A stretch of DNA of 64,000 nt from contig NC_015177.1 of NCBI RefSeq assembly GCF_000190735.1, positions 4,464,001 to 4,528,000 on the forward strand, written 5' to 3'. Below are positions 36,834-44,851 of this stretch, piece after piece. How positions within the stretch are numbered: position 1 is the first letter of the stretch; each line of letters opens with the position of its first letter. The translations under genes and the position numbers were made by a program. Source of the stretch: Pseudopedobacter saltans DSM 12145 (lineage in GTDB: Bacteria; Bacteroidota; Bacteroidia; Sphingobacteriales; Sphingobacteriaceae). The notes below the pieces were generated by a model, which was not told the origin of the DNA, did no database searches, and saw nothing but the letters and a program-made list of their open reading frames with translations.

Positions 36834-37478
36834 ATGGGTAAATATTCACAGGGCATTCTGGGTGCCTTTTCGGGAAAGGTGGGAACAGTAGTAGGTGCGT
36901 CATGGCGCGGTATTAAATACATGCGAAGTCTGGCTGCTAAACGTGGCAATAGCAGGGCTAGTGAAAAGCAATTGGAACAACAGGCCCGTTTTGCGCTGAT
37001 TGCCGGTTTCCTAAGACCTGTCAAGCCATTGCTGGAGCTAGGCTTCAAGAACTATGCAATCGGGAGAACGGGTTACAACAGTGCTTCCAGCTATAACCTG
37101 AAAAATGCATTGACCGGACAAATTCCAAATCTGCAAATAGACTATAGTATGGTACTGTTAAGCCGGGGCGATCTGGTTGGCGCAAAATCACTATCGGTAA
37201 GCTCAGCAACTCCAGCGGAACTGAACATCGTCTGGCAGGACAATAGCGGACAAGCCAAGGCTAAACCGGAAGATCAATTGATTGTGGCGGTCTTTTTACC
37301 GGCTTTGGCAGAAGCTACCTATATGATTGGAGCAGCCGAAAGGCAGAACGAATCATTTGTATATAATCTTCCGGCAGAGTACAGCGGCGAAACTGCGGAA
37401 GTATACATCAGCTGGACTTCGGTAGATGAAAAGGAAGTAGCGACAAGTGTTCACGCGGGAAGTGTGATAATTGCGTAA
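36834..37478 (+). CDS. DUF6266-family protein
   Basis: The 214-aa protein begins MGKYSQGILGAFSGKVGTVV and continues SWRGIKYMRSL, the signature of DUF6266, a family that I know from Pedobacter and relatives, where several copies per genome occur. There is no signal peptide; the first ~90 residues look helical/basic and the rest beta-rich, with an Ig-like ending (AEVYISWTSVDEKEVATSVH). Function is unknown. A perfect 11-bp hairpin follows directly, so it is transcribed mostly alone although a possible lysis module follows. The structured non-coding stretch in front is noteworthy. Confidence 0.85.
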   Translation: MGKYSQGILGAFSGKVGTVVGASWRGIKYMRSLAAKRGNSRASEKQLEQQARFALIAGFLRPVKPLLELGFKNYAIGRTGYNSASSYNLKNALTGQIPNLQIDYSMVLLSRGDLVGAKSLSVSSATPAELNIVWQDNSGQAKAKPEDQLIVAVFLPALAEATYMIGAAERQNESFVYNLPAEYSGETAEVYISWTSVDEKEVATSVHAGSVIIA

Positions 37479-37488
37479 AGCCACAAAC

Positions 37489-37519
37489 ATTGGAGAGGGA
37501 GAAACCCTCTCCAATTTCT
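37489..37519 (+). terminator. Strong hairpin after the DUF6266 gene
   Basis: ATTGGAGAGGG (37,489-37,499) pairs perfectly with CCCTCTCCAAT (37,505-37,515) around AGAAA, followed by TTTCT. The T tract is weak, so this may terminate only partly. Confidence 0.65.
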
Positions 37520-37560
37520 AGTCAACTAATTAAATAAATTAAAATACTAAATAGAATATT

Positions 37561-37995
37561 ATGCAAGATAGCATTGTGAATTATACCAATTTAATGAAAT
37601 TATTCCTAAGGGAAGCAAAGAAGTTAATAGCAGTGCTTCCGAAAGGAAGTATCAGGGAAACCAATGCCGCTTTGAAGAGATTTTTGGAAACTGAAAGCTT
37701 AAGACGCTGGTACAACGCCTTGTATATGCATTTGCTTAAAATCACCGAATTCGAATCACTCTTGAACAAAATAAGCAGCCGTCTGCAATTTAAAGGGCTG
37801 AATAAAAAGGGCTTGAACAATGATGAGGTTAAAAACCTACGTTACGAGCTGTTATCATTATTCCTTGACTGTTGCGGGAAATACTCTGAGGCAGAACCAT
37901 ATGCCGATACCAGCGCAGATTATCGGATTCGTCTATACAAGTTGCGCCGTAGACCCGAAGCACCCGTAGGACAGTGGCAAAGCCTGGATGACTAG
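37561..37995 (+). CDS. Hypothetical helical cytoplasmic protein
   Basis: I do not recognise this 144-aa protein. It is highly charged and looks mostly helical, with Arg/Lys-rich segments (KLRRRPEAP near the end) and no signal peptide or membrane helix. The start at ATG 37,561 follows a long A-rich stretch. It lies between the DUF6266 gene and a run of small genes for a 3-TM protein, an amidase and a lipoprotein, with a 41-base gap to the next, so it is likely to be part of that module. In phage-type lysis modules such a gene might be a structural or regulatory protein, but nothing in the sequence proves that. Confidence 0.7.
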   Translation: MQDSIVNYTNLMKLFLREAKKLIAVLPKGSIRETNAALKRFLETESLRRWYNALYMHLLKITEFESLLNKISSRLQFKGLNKKGLNNDEVKNLRYELLSLFLDCCGKYSEAEPYADTSADYRIRLYKLRRRPEAPVGQWQSLDD

Positions 37996-38036
37996 TACCC
38001 ATTACCAATAAACTAACAACTAATGAACTAAATAAC

Positions 38037-38429
38037 ATGATTACAAAATTCATAAACAATAAAAGCATAGCGTATGCATTACCGAAACCATTCTATTTTT
38101 ACAGTCATCCTGTATTTAAGCAATTGCTAGGGCTGATAATATTAAGTCTGGTCTTACCTTATTGGATATATAGGTTTGACAGCACTTCAGCATTGCCCGA
38201 TCCGGGTATAATTTATCTGTTTCTATTGGCATTGCTGTTTTTTATCACCTTACTGATATTGATCTGGAAACTCTTCAACAGCAGTTGGGAACGACTGGGC
38301 TTACCGGATATCACTTATATGGTTAAACATTTTAAAGAATTGGATTTATGGCAGCAAATTATATTATACTGGCTTTCTTTTGCTTTATTACTCCTGGCAG
38401 CAATTGGCGGACTAACAGCAATTTGCTAA
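38037..38429 (+). CDS. Small 3-TM membrane protein, holin-like
   Basis: The 130-aa product has three hydrophobic segments: about 28-47 (LLGLIILSLVLPYWIY), 58-80 (YLFLLALLFFITLLILIWKLF) and 107-129 (ILYWLSFALLLLAAIGGLTA). The N-terminus and loops are short and polar. No family is recognised. Its 3' end overlaps the amidase gene by 82 bases in another frame. The combination of size, topology and neighbour matches class I holins, which let an endolysin reach the wall, but many small membrane proteins look like this. Confidence 0.7.
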   Translation: MITKFINNKSIAYALPKPFYFYSHPVFKQLLGLIILSLVLPYWIYRFDSTSALPDPGIIYLFLLALLFFITLLILIWKLFNSSWERLGLPDITYMVKHFKELDLWQQIILYWLSFALLLLAAIGGLTAIC

Positions 38430-38896
38430 AAATACAGGAGCAAGCCAACCGGGAAAAAATAGTAGCCATTGCCCGGGGCGAACTGGGTGTACGTGAGATT
38501 ACCGGCAACAACGACGGTGAAAGGGTAGAAGAATACCTCGCAATAACCGGCTTAAAGAAAGGACAGCCCTGGTGTGCTTCCTTTATGAGCTGGGTGTTCA
38601 AAAAAGCAGGATATCAGGAACCCTGTACGGCCTGGTCACCAGCTTTGTTTGTCAATAAGGTAATTACTAAAGCCATTAAACCGGGAAATGTATTAGGTGT
38701 CTGGTTTCCAGATAAAAAGAGGATAGCCCATGCGGGGCTGGTGGAACAGCAGCAGGGCGATTGGATTGTCAGTATAGAAGGCAATACAAATGTATTTGGT
38801 AGTCGTGAAGGAGACGGAGTGTACCGCAAGCGAAGACATATCAAAACAATTTATCGTTATGCGGATTGGTTGGCTAAAAAGGAGAGCTCGCCATGA
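38348..38896 (+). CDS. CHAP/TIGR02594-like cell-wall amidase (endolysin-like)
   Basis: The 182-aa frame contains a Cys-His hydrolase: IARGELGVREITG, then GQPWCASFMSWVFKKAGY with C76 as likely nucleophile, and IAHAGLVEQQ with H128, ending IKTIYRYADW. This is the CHAP/NlpC-like layout of Bacteroidetes endolysins and wall amidases. The N-terminus is uncertain: residues 1-25 overlap the holin-like gene and include a weak hydrophobic stretch (YIILAFFCFI) that might export the enzyme, while an alternative TTG start near 38,424 would give the bare domain. The next gene overlaps its stop by 4 bases (ATGA). Confidence 0.85.
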   Translation: MAANYIILAFFCFITPGSNWRTNSNLLKIQEQANREKIVAIARGELGVREITGNNDGERVEEYLAITGLKKGQPWCASFMSWVFKKAGYQEPCTAWSPALFVNKVITKAIKPGNVLGVWFPDKKRIAHAGLVEQQQGDWIVSIEGNTNVFGSREGDGVYRKRRHIKTIYRYADWLAKKESSP

Positions 38897-39378
38897 TTAT
38901 GAGATCCGGAATGGTAGTCTTGCTGATAATTTTGACTTCATGTAATGCTTTTAAACATAGAATTCATTCCTTGAGTAAAGAGAATATTCGTTTTGAAGAG
39001 CAAAGTAACGTATTAAGGGAACATCTACGAATAGCAAAGGAGCGAGAGGATAAGGAATTGGAGCAACAACTAGTTACACAATTGGAAATTATAGCCGACA
39101 GTCTTTGGTATTGGCATCCGGATAGCGGCTTATTGCCCAGACCAGGAATGTTGAAAGTGCGATACAAGTTGAAGGGATTAAATAGGCAGCGCCAGAAAAA
39201 CAGCAAAACCGGAATAGAAGCAATACTTTTAAAAGATTTGATTGTAAAGAAGAACCAGATTAATAGTGAACACAAAGTGAATACTAGAGTTAAGGAAACA
39301 AAGATTGATTATTGGGTTTTGGTGATATTAGTTGTTGCTTTGTTCCTACTATATAGGAAAGGATATTCTAAAAAATGA
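38893..39378 (+). CDS. Lipoprotein with coiled coil and C-terminal TM helix (unimolecular spanin-like)
   Basis: The 161-aa protein begins with a lipoprotein signal (MVVLLIILTSC, lipobox Cys17), continues with a long charged helix (about 25-75, ENIRFEEQSNVLREHLRIAK) and a basic middle, and ends with a single membrane helix (139-156, YWVLVILVVALFLLY) plus a short basic tail. A protein tethered to the outer membrane by lipid and to the inner membrane by a C-terminal helix has the topology of the u-spanin of phage T1, which fuses the membranes in the last step of lysis. It follows the amidase gene with a 4-base overlap. No sequence family is recognised, so the assignment is by architecture and context. 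Confidence 0.75.
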   Translation: MIMRSGMVVLLIILTSCNAFKHRIHSLSKENIRFEEQSNVLREHLRIAKEREDKELEQQLVTQLEIIADSLWYWHPDSGLLPRPGMLKVRYKLKGLNRQRQKNSKTGIEAILLKDLIVKKNQINSEHKVNTRVKETKIDYWVLVILVVALFLLYRKGYSKK

Positions 39379-39394
39379 ATCTTTAAAATATTTA

Positions 39395-39420
39395 TTAAAT
39401 CGGTTTAGTTTTTATATATT
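39395..39420 (+). promoter_or_regulatory. Operator-promoter upstream of GH97
   Basis: TTAAATCGGTTTAG (39,395-39,408) is an imperfect palindrome with the A/T-flanked central CG of LacI-family operators. GTTTTTAT follows, then TATATTAG (39,413-39,420), one base from the TAnnTTTG -7 element. The same arrangement, with the same spacing, occurs at 41,596 and 51,109. Confidence 0.6.
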
Positions 39421-39469
39421 AGCATTTGTTATAGACTTAAATATTATAAGAATTCATAATTTAAATTAA

Positions 39470-41464
39470 ATGATGAAAAGAATAAACCTGCTGGGCTGTT
39501 TTTTGTATGCTATATTTTCTTTAAACCTACATGCACAGACAATTGTAGAATCTACACGTTCAAGTTTAGTGTCTCCTAATGGAAAATACAAATTTGAAGT
39601 ATATCAGAAAGAAATTTCCGGCAAATCCAGACAATTATATTATACCCTTACTTATAACGGAAAAGCAGTTATTGAAGAGTCTGAACTGGGGGTGCTCATT
39701 AAAAACCAATTGTTTGAATCGGCATTGGGAATACCCAATGATACTGCTAAAATATGGGGAGCAAACCTAAGCTTTACAGGTAAAAAAACGCATACTTTCA
39801 ATGAAACCTGGAAACCTATATATGGCGAGCGAAGTATCATACGTAACCATTATAATGAGTTAACGCTGAATTTCTTGAAGGGCGAGGAGAAAACCGGAGG
39901 TATCGATGAAGGTTACGATAAACGGCGCTTTTATATGATGGATTTCATCGTGAGAGCCTATGACGAGGGGGTCGCTTTCCGTTATTTCTTCCCCGAGGCA
40001 ACCAATGGTCTATTCCTGCACATCACCGGAGAGCAAACACAGTTTACCTTCCCCGAAAAAACAATGGCTTATTATGAACGCTGGGCACAGGGACCTTACG
40101 AATTGCAGTCTTTAAAAAATTGGAAAGATGAAAGTGAAAGACCATTGACATTAAAGTTGAAAAATGGGTTAACAGTAGCTTTAGCCGAAGCAGAAATGAT
40201 AGACTATTCCCGTATGAAGTTTCGTCTGGATGAAACGAAGCAAAATACCTTGCAGGCTTCTTTATATAGCTCTGTAGATGTGATAACTCCTTACACTACG
40301 CCGTGGCGGGTGATTATGGTAGCAGAAAAAGCCACAGAGCTGATAGAGAATAACGATATTATCCTGAATCTGAATCCTGCGAATAAAATAAAAAATACCT
40401 CATGGATAAAGCCTGGTAAGGTTATTCGTGTGGCGAAGTTAACACAGGAAGATGCTATTAAATGTATTGATTTTGCAGCTGAACGGGGTTTGCAGTATAT
40501 TCATATTGATGCAGGTTGGTATGGTCCGGAAATGAAAATGGAATCAGATGCTACTTCTGTCGCAGAGAACAGAAACTTTGATATTCCGGCGCTGACTGCT
40601 TATGCAGCAAAGAAAGGAATAGGCTTATTAGTATATGTTAATCAACGGGCACTGGTACAACAGTTGGATGAATTATTGCCACTTTATAAAAAATGGGGAA
40701 TTAAAGGGATAAAATTTGGTTTTGTACAAATAGGAAACCAGCATTGGTCAACCTGGTTACACGATGCCATTAAAAAATGTGCACAATATGAAATGTTAGT
40801 GGACATACATGATGAATATAGGCCTACAGGATTCAGCCGTACATATCCGAATCTGATGACACAGGAAGGAGTACGGGGAAATGAAGAAATGCCTGACGCA
40901 ATACATAATACCATTCTGCCATTTACACGTTTTCTAGCGGGAGCAGCAGATTATACAATATGCTATTATAATAATAGGATAAAAACTACCCATGCTCACC
41001 AGCTAGCCATGGCTGCAGTATATTACAGTCCTTTACAGTTTTTATATTGGTATGACCATCCTTCGGCCTATCAAGGCGAACCGGAAATAGAATTCTTTGA
41101 TAAAGTAAAAACGGTTTGGGACGATACTAAAGCAGTAGCGGGGGATGTAGGCGAATATGTTACCATAGCTCGCCGAAGTGGAAACGACTGGTTTTTAGGT
41201 TCATTGAATAATAATGATGCCCGGAATGTGACTACACCCTTGACCTTTTTAGAGGCTGGTAAAAAATATGTAGCCCATATCTATACAGATGATGAAAATA
41301 TAAATACCCGCACAAAAGTTAAAGTAACGCGGTTAATAGTAGATAAAACTGTCCAGCTACAATTTACCTTAAAAGCAAGCGGAGGTAGCGCGATTCATCT
41401 TGTTCCGGCTACAAAAAAAGATCAGAAAAGCTATAGGTCATATAAGAGAAATACAGTTTTATAG
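39470..41464 (+). CDS. GH97-family alpha-glycosidase
   Basis: The 664-aa exported protein (signal peptide to about residue 23, NLHAQ) has the GH97 N-terminal sandwich (VSPNGKYKFEVY, GVAFRYFFPE) and barrel (YIHIDAGWYG, GIGLLVYVNQRA, VDIHDEYRPTGFSRTYPNLMTQEGVRG in parts). E466 in TQEGVRGNE is at the acid/base region. The stretch GIKGIKFGFVQ has G417 where retaining GH97 alpha-galactosidases have the nucleophile Asp (VDF), so the mechanism may differ, or be inverting. An operator-promoter lies directly upstream. It is the first gene of the second glycan locus and probably attacks alpha-galactosyl or alpha-glucosyl units of that substrate. Confidence 0.92.
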   Translation: MMKRINLLGCFLYAIFSLNLHAQTIVESTRSSLVSPNGKYKFEVYQKEISGKSRQLYYTLTYNGKAVIEESELGVLIKNQLFESALGIPNDTAKIWGANLSFTGKKTHTFNETWKPIYGERSIIRNHYNELTLNFLKGEEKTGGIDEGYDKRRFYMMDFIVRAYDEGVAFRYFFPEATNGLFLHITGEQTQFTFPEKTMAYYERWAQGPYELQSLKNWKDESERPLTLKLKNGLTVALAEAEMIDYSRMKFRLDETKQNTLQASLYSSVDVITPYTTPWRVIMVAEKATELIENNDIILNLNPANKIKNTSWIKPGKVIRVAKLTQEDAIKCIDFAAERGLQYIHIDAGWYGPEMKMESDATSVAENRNFDIPALTAYAAKKGIGLLVYVNQRALVQQLDELLPLYKKWGIKGIKFGFVQIGNQHWSTWLHDAIKKCAQYEMLVDIHDEYRPTGFSRTYPNLMTQEGVRGNEEMPDAIHNTILPFTRFLAGAADYTICYYNNRIKTTHAHQLAMAAVYYSPLQFLYWYDHPSAYQGEPEIEFFDKVKTVWDDTKAVAGDVGEYVTIARRSGNDWFLGSLNNNDARNVTTPLTFLEAGKKYVAHIYTDDENINTRTKVKVTRLIVDKTVQLQFTLKASGGSAIHLVPATKKDQKSYRSYKRNTVL

Positions 41465-41595
41465 TACTTATAGCTTTAATTAAAAATTGCAATAATTGTG
41501 ATTTTGACATTAATTTAATAAAGATGTGTGATTGTTAGCAAAATGGTAATTTTTCTTTGATTCTATTGAATTAATAGAAAAAGTGCAAAAAATCA

Positions 41596-41625
41596 ACTAA
41601 ATCGGTTTAGTTTTTATTAAGTTTG
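41596..41625 (+). promoter_or_regulatory. Operator-promoter upstream of susC-like gene
   Basis: ACTAAATCGGTTTAGT (41,596-41,611) is a 16-bp palindrome with one mismatched pair. It is followed by TTTTAT and TAAGTTTG (41,618-41,625), a perfect -7 element. It lies 63 bases before the SusC start in a 224-base gap that holds nothing else obvious. Confidence 0.65.
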
Positions 41626-41688
41626 ATTAAGAAAATAAATAGTTGAAGAATTAATATTCTAAGAACCAATAAATCTAAGTAATAAATT

Positions 41689-44600
41689 ATGAGAATCATT
41701 TTACGAAAAGGTGTCAGCTTGGCTTCGCTTATGCTGTTGGTATTCGGGTGTGTTTTGCCAGCATCCTATGCCCAACAGGTTGTAAGAGGTAAAATAGTTG
41801 ATGCCCAGGACAAACAGCCTATTATTGGCGCGGCGGTAAAGATTAAAGACTCTGCAGCCGGAACGCAAACAGATGCTGATGGCAATTTTCAATTAAATGC
41901 AGCAACAGGTGCTGTGTTAGAGATAAGTTACATCGGTTATCTTAAAAAAGAAATTACCGCAAATTTCTTTGATATCATGCAAATAGCATTAGAGCTGGAT
42001 AATAAACAGTTGGAAGAGATTGTAGTTGTGGGATATGGAACTCAAAAGAAAGAAACTTTGACAGGTTCTGTGACAAAAGTCGATGCAAAAGCTTTTCAAG
42101 ACAAAGGCCCTTTAGCGAGTCCTATACAAGCAATGCAAGGACAAGTGCCTGGAGTTATTATAACACGTTCATCAGGAGCACCGGGGGATGAATCTTGGTC
42201 AATGAGTTTAAGAGGGGCTATATCTAAGGCAACCGCAGAACCTCTGGTTATTATTGATGGTGTTGTGTATGATAGTTTTAGAGAGTTGAGATTGTTAAAT
42301 CCGTCTGATATTGATAATATATCTTTTCTTAAAGATGCGTCGGCAGCGATTTATGGTTCACGGGCAGCAGGAGGGGTAGTATTGGTAACAACTAAGAAGG
42401 CAAATGCAGGTAAGGCAGTAGTAGAATTTAATACTTTATATACGAGGAAGGAAACCGGTTTGCAACCACGTTTAATGAGTATGGATGAATGGGCTGCCGG
42501 AGTGGTAGAAGCGAGAACAAATGATGGTTATGGAGCTGATGATGTTTGGATACGCTATGCAAATTTAGCTCTGGCAAATAAAGGTGGATATATAGATGCA
42601 AGAAATTTAGCTAATGCACCTATTCCGGGAGCTTTTTTAGACGTGAAAGATTTTGTTTTCTTAGATAATAACTGGACAGATATTTTATGGGGCGGAGCCA
42701 ATTCGACACAAAACGATTTGAGCATTTCTGGAAGAGGTGAAAAAGGCGGTTATAGACTTTCTTTTGGTTATTTATATGATGGCGGGACTTTACGTTATGG
42801 TAATAACAATAATAATAGATATAATATTCGGTTGAATAGCGACTTTAAGGTAAGCGAACGCTTTAGTATAGAATCTGTTATTTCTTACAATGTGCAAGAT
42901 CAGGTAATGCCTACGATGATTGGTAATGTTCTTGGTCAGGGATATCCCCAGCCAGGTTTTCCAGTGTCAACTTTAACGGGTAAGCCATATGCTTGGGGTG
43001 GGCAATATACACCAAATTGGTTTGCTGAGGCAGGAGGAGATAACCGTCTTAAAGTTGGGTCTACTAACATAAGTGAAACTTTCCGTTTTAAACTAATAGA
43101 AGGTCTGCAGTTAGTGAGTAATCTTGGATATAATACCAGTACGGCAATTAGAGATATGAAGCAAAATCCTATAGAGTGGTATAACTACAAAGGAGATTTG
43201 CTTGTTCAAAATAATCCTACACAACAGAATAGCTATTATCAAAAAAGTACGGCTAAGACTGACTTTTATTCAGGATCAATTTTTCTTCAGTTCAACAGGC
43301 ATTTCAATCAAACTCATAATATCGGAGCTACGTTGGGTGGACAATACGAATTTAAGAATTATGATTACTATTTAACAAAAGTAACAGATATCAATAGTTC
43401 CCTATCTGCTATTAATGGAACAGGAACGATCACAATGGATAAGGCCAGAGAGCAATATGCTTTGGGGGCGTATTTCGGACGATTAACTTATGACTATAAA
43501 GCTAAATACCTGTTTGAAGCAAATGGTCGTTATGACGCTTCATCAAGATTTGATAGGATAAATCGTTGGAATTTATTCTACGGTTTTTCAGGAGGTTGGA
43601 GAATATCTGAAGAAGACTTGGTAAAAGATTTTGGTGTATTTGATGAGTTAAAGTTAAGGGCTTCATACGGGGTAGTTGGAAATCAGGCTGGAGTCGCACT
43701 TTATGATGGTCAGCAATTATATAATCAAGCGACTGGGACTGGGGCTTATTTAGGATCAGCAAAAGTAAGCTACGTGACAACTAATGGAAGATTAGTCTCA
43801 TATGATCGTACTTGGGAAAGAATTCAGAACTATAATTTAGCGCTGGATTTTGCCCTGTTCAAGAACAAGTTGTCGGGTACTTTTGAACGTTTTATTAAAA
43901 GGAATAATAATATGTTCCTTCAGGGGCAATATCCTGCAATGTTGGGAGCAAATGCTCCTGAAATAAATATGGGAAAATTTAAGTCTAATGGATGGGATGC
44001 TATTTTAAATTGGTCAGATAAAATAGGTGAATTTAACTATAACTTAGGTGGTGTATTTACTTTTGCAGAGAACAAAATTGTTGATTACGGAGGACAAAAC
44101 TTTGCAACATCAGGGGGACTAATTCGAGAGATACAAAGCTATGCTTTGAACTCTATTTTCGGTTTAAAATATGCTGGTCGTATTCAGACGGAAGAACAAA
44201 GACAGGAATATCTTGATAAATATAATGTAGGCAATGGCATCGGTTTAAGTAGTGCCATTAGAGTGGGTGATAATATGTATGAAGATATAAGTGGAGATGG
44301 AATCTTAAATTATGATGATCTGGTTTACTTAGGAACTGATGATCCAAAGATATCTTATTCGTTTAACGCCGGTGTGGGGTATAAAGGATTTGATTTCTCT
44401 GTAATATTTCAAGGAGCAGGTCAACGAGTGACTTTTAGGGATGATGTGAACTGGAGACAACCATTTCGTTCTGTATATCTGAATACAACGAATCAATCCG
44501 TGGGAAATCATTGGACGCCAGACAACCCCAATGCACATTTTCCTAAGTACTCTACGAATGGAACTATAAATACTTATAACTATCAGGCATCATCATGGTC

Positions 44601-44841
44601 AGTTGAAAATGGTAATTATTTGAGATTAAAAAATATTGTCCTTGGTTATACATTGCCTCAAACGGTAATCGGTAAATTGAAAGGCTTTTCAAAATTAAGA
44701 GTGTACCTTGCTGGCCAGGATTTGTGGGAAGTAACCCATATTAATGACGGGTGGGACCCAGAAGCGACAAGAACTGTGGACGCGGCGAGACGTTACCCAT
44801 TTAATAGGTCGTTCACAGCAGGTATTAATGCAACTTTTTAA
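41689..44841 (+). CDS. SusC-like TonB-dependent outer-membrane receptor
   Basis: The 1050-aa protein has a signal peptide (to about residue 29, SYAQ), a carboxypeptidase-like regulatory domain (VVRGKIVDAQDKQPIIGAAV...), a TonB-box-like EEIVVVGYGTQKK, the plug (to about 235, GGVVLVTTKK) and a long barrel ending in an aromatic residue (INATF), as outer-membrane barrels do. It imports oligosaccharides in an energy-dependent way together with the SusD-like protein that follows after 10 bases. No N-terminal FecR-type signalling extension is present, so no paired anti-sigma control is indicated; the LacI-like operator upstream suggests simple repression. Confidence 0.97.
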   Translation: MRIILRKGVSLASLMLLVFGCVLPASYAQQVVRGKIVDAQDKQPIIGAAVKIKDSAAGTQTDADGNFQLNAATGAVLEISYIGYLKKEITANFFDIMQIALELDNKQLEEIVVVGYGTQKKETLTGSVTKVDAKAFQDKGPLASPIQAMQGQVPGVIITRSSGAPGDESWSMSLRGAISKATAEPLVIIDGVVYDSFRELRLLNPSDIDNISFLKDASAAIYGSRAAGGVVLVTTKKANAGKAVVEFNTLYTRKETGLQPRLMSMDEWAAGVVEARTNDGYGADDVWIRYANLALANKGGYIDARNLANAPIPGAFLDVKDFVFLDNNWTDILWGGANSTQNDLSISGRGEKGGYRLSFGYLYDGGTLRYGNNNNNRYNIRLNSDFKVSERFSIESVISYNVQDQVMPTMIGNVLGQGYPQPGFPVSTLTGKPYAWGGQYTPNWFAEAGGDNRLKVGSTNISETFRFKLIEGLQLVSNLGYNTSTAIRDMKQNPIEWYNYKGDLLVQNNPTQQNSYYQKSTAKTDFYSGSIFLQFNRHFNQTHNIGATLGGQYEFKNYDYYLTKVTDINSSLSAINGTGTITMDKAREQYALGAYFGRLTYDYKAKYLFEANGRYDASSRFDRINRWNLFYGFSGGWRISEEDLVKDFGVFDELKLRASYGVVGNQAGVALYDGQQLYNQATGTGAYLGSAKVSYVTTNGRLVSYDRTWERIQNYNLALDFALFKNKLSGTFERFIKRNNNMFLQGQYPAMLGANAPEINMGKFKSNGWDAILNWSDKIGEFNYNLGGVFTFAENKIVDYGGQNFATSGGLIREIQSYALNSIFGLKYAGRIQTEEQRQEYLDKYNVGNGIGLSSAIRVGDNMYEDISGDGILNYDDLVYLGTDDPKISYSFNAGVGYKGFDFSVIFQGAGQRVTFRDDVNWRQPFRSVYLNTTNQSVGNHWTPDNPNAHFPKYSTNGTINTYNYQASSWSVENGNYLRLKNIVLGYTLPQTVIGKLKGFSKLRVYLAGQDLWEVTHINDGWDPEATRTVDAARRYPFNRSFTAGINATF

Positions 44842-44851
44842 GATTAAGGTT

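Noticed and set aside
36526-36903. Minus-strand frames of 77-125 codons opposite the DUF6266 leader.
   Set aside because: Composition is low-complexity and Pro/Cys/Phe rich, and they partly overlap the DUF6266 start; typical antisense noise over a structured non-coding block.
44744-44851. Longer SusD start overlapping susC.
   Set aside because: Adds 36 residues with no signal-peptide character before a clear lipoprotein signal at 44,852.
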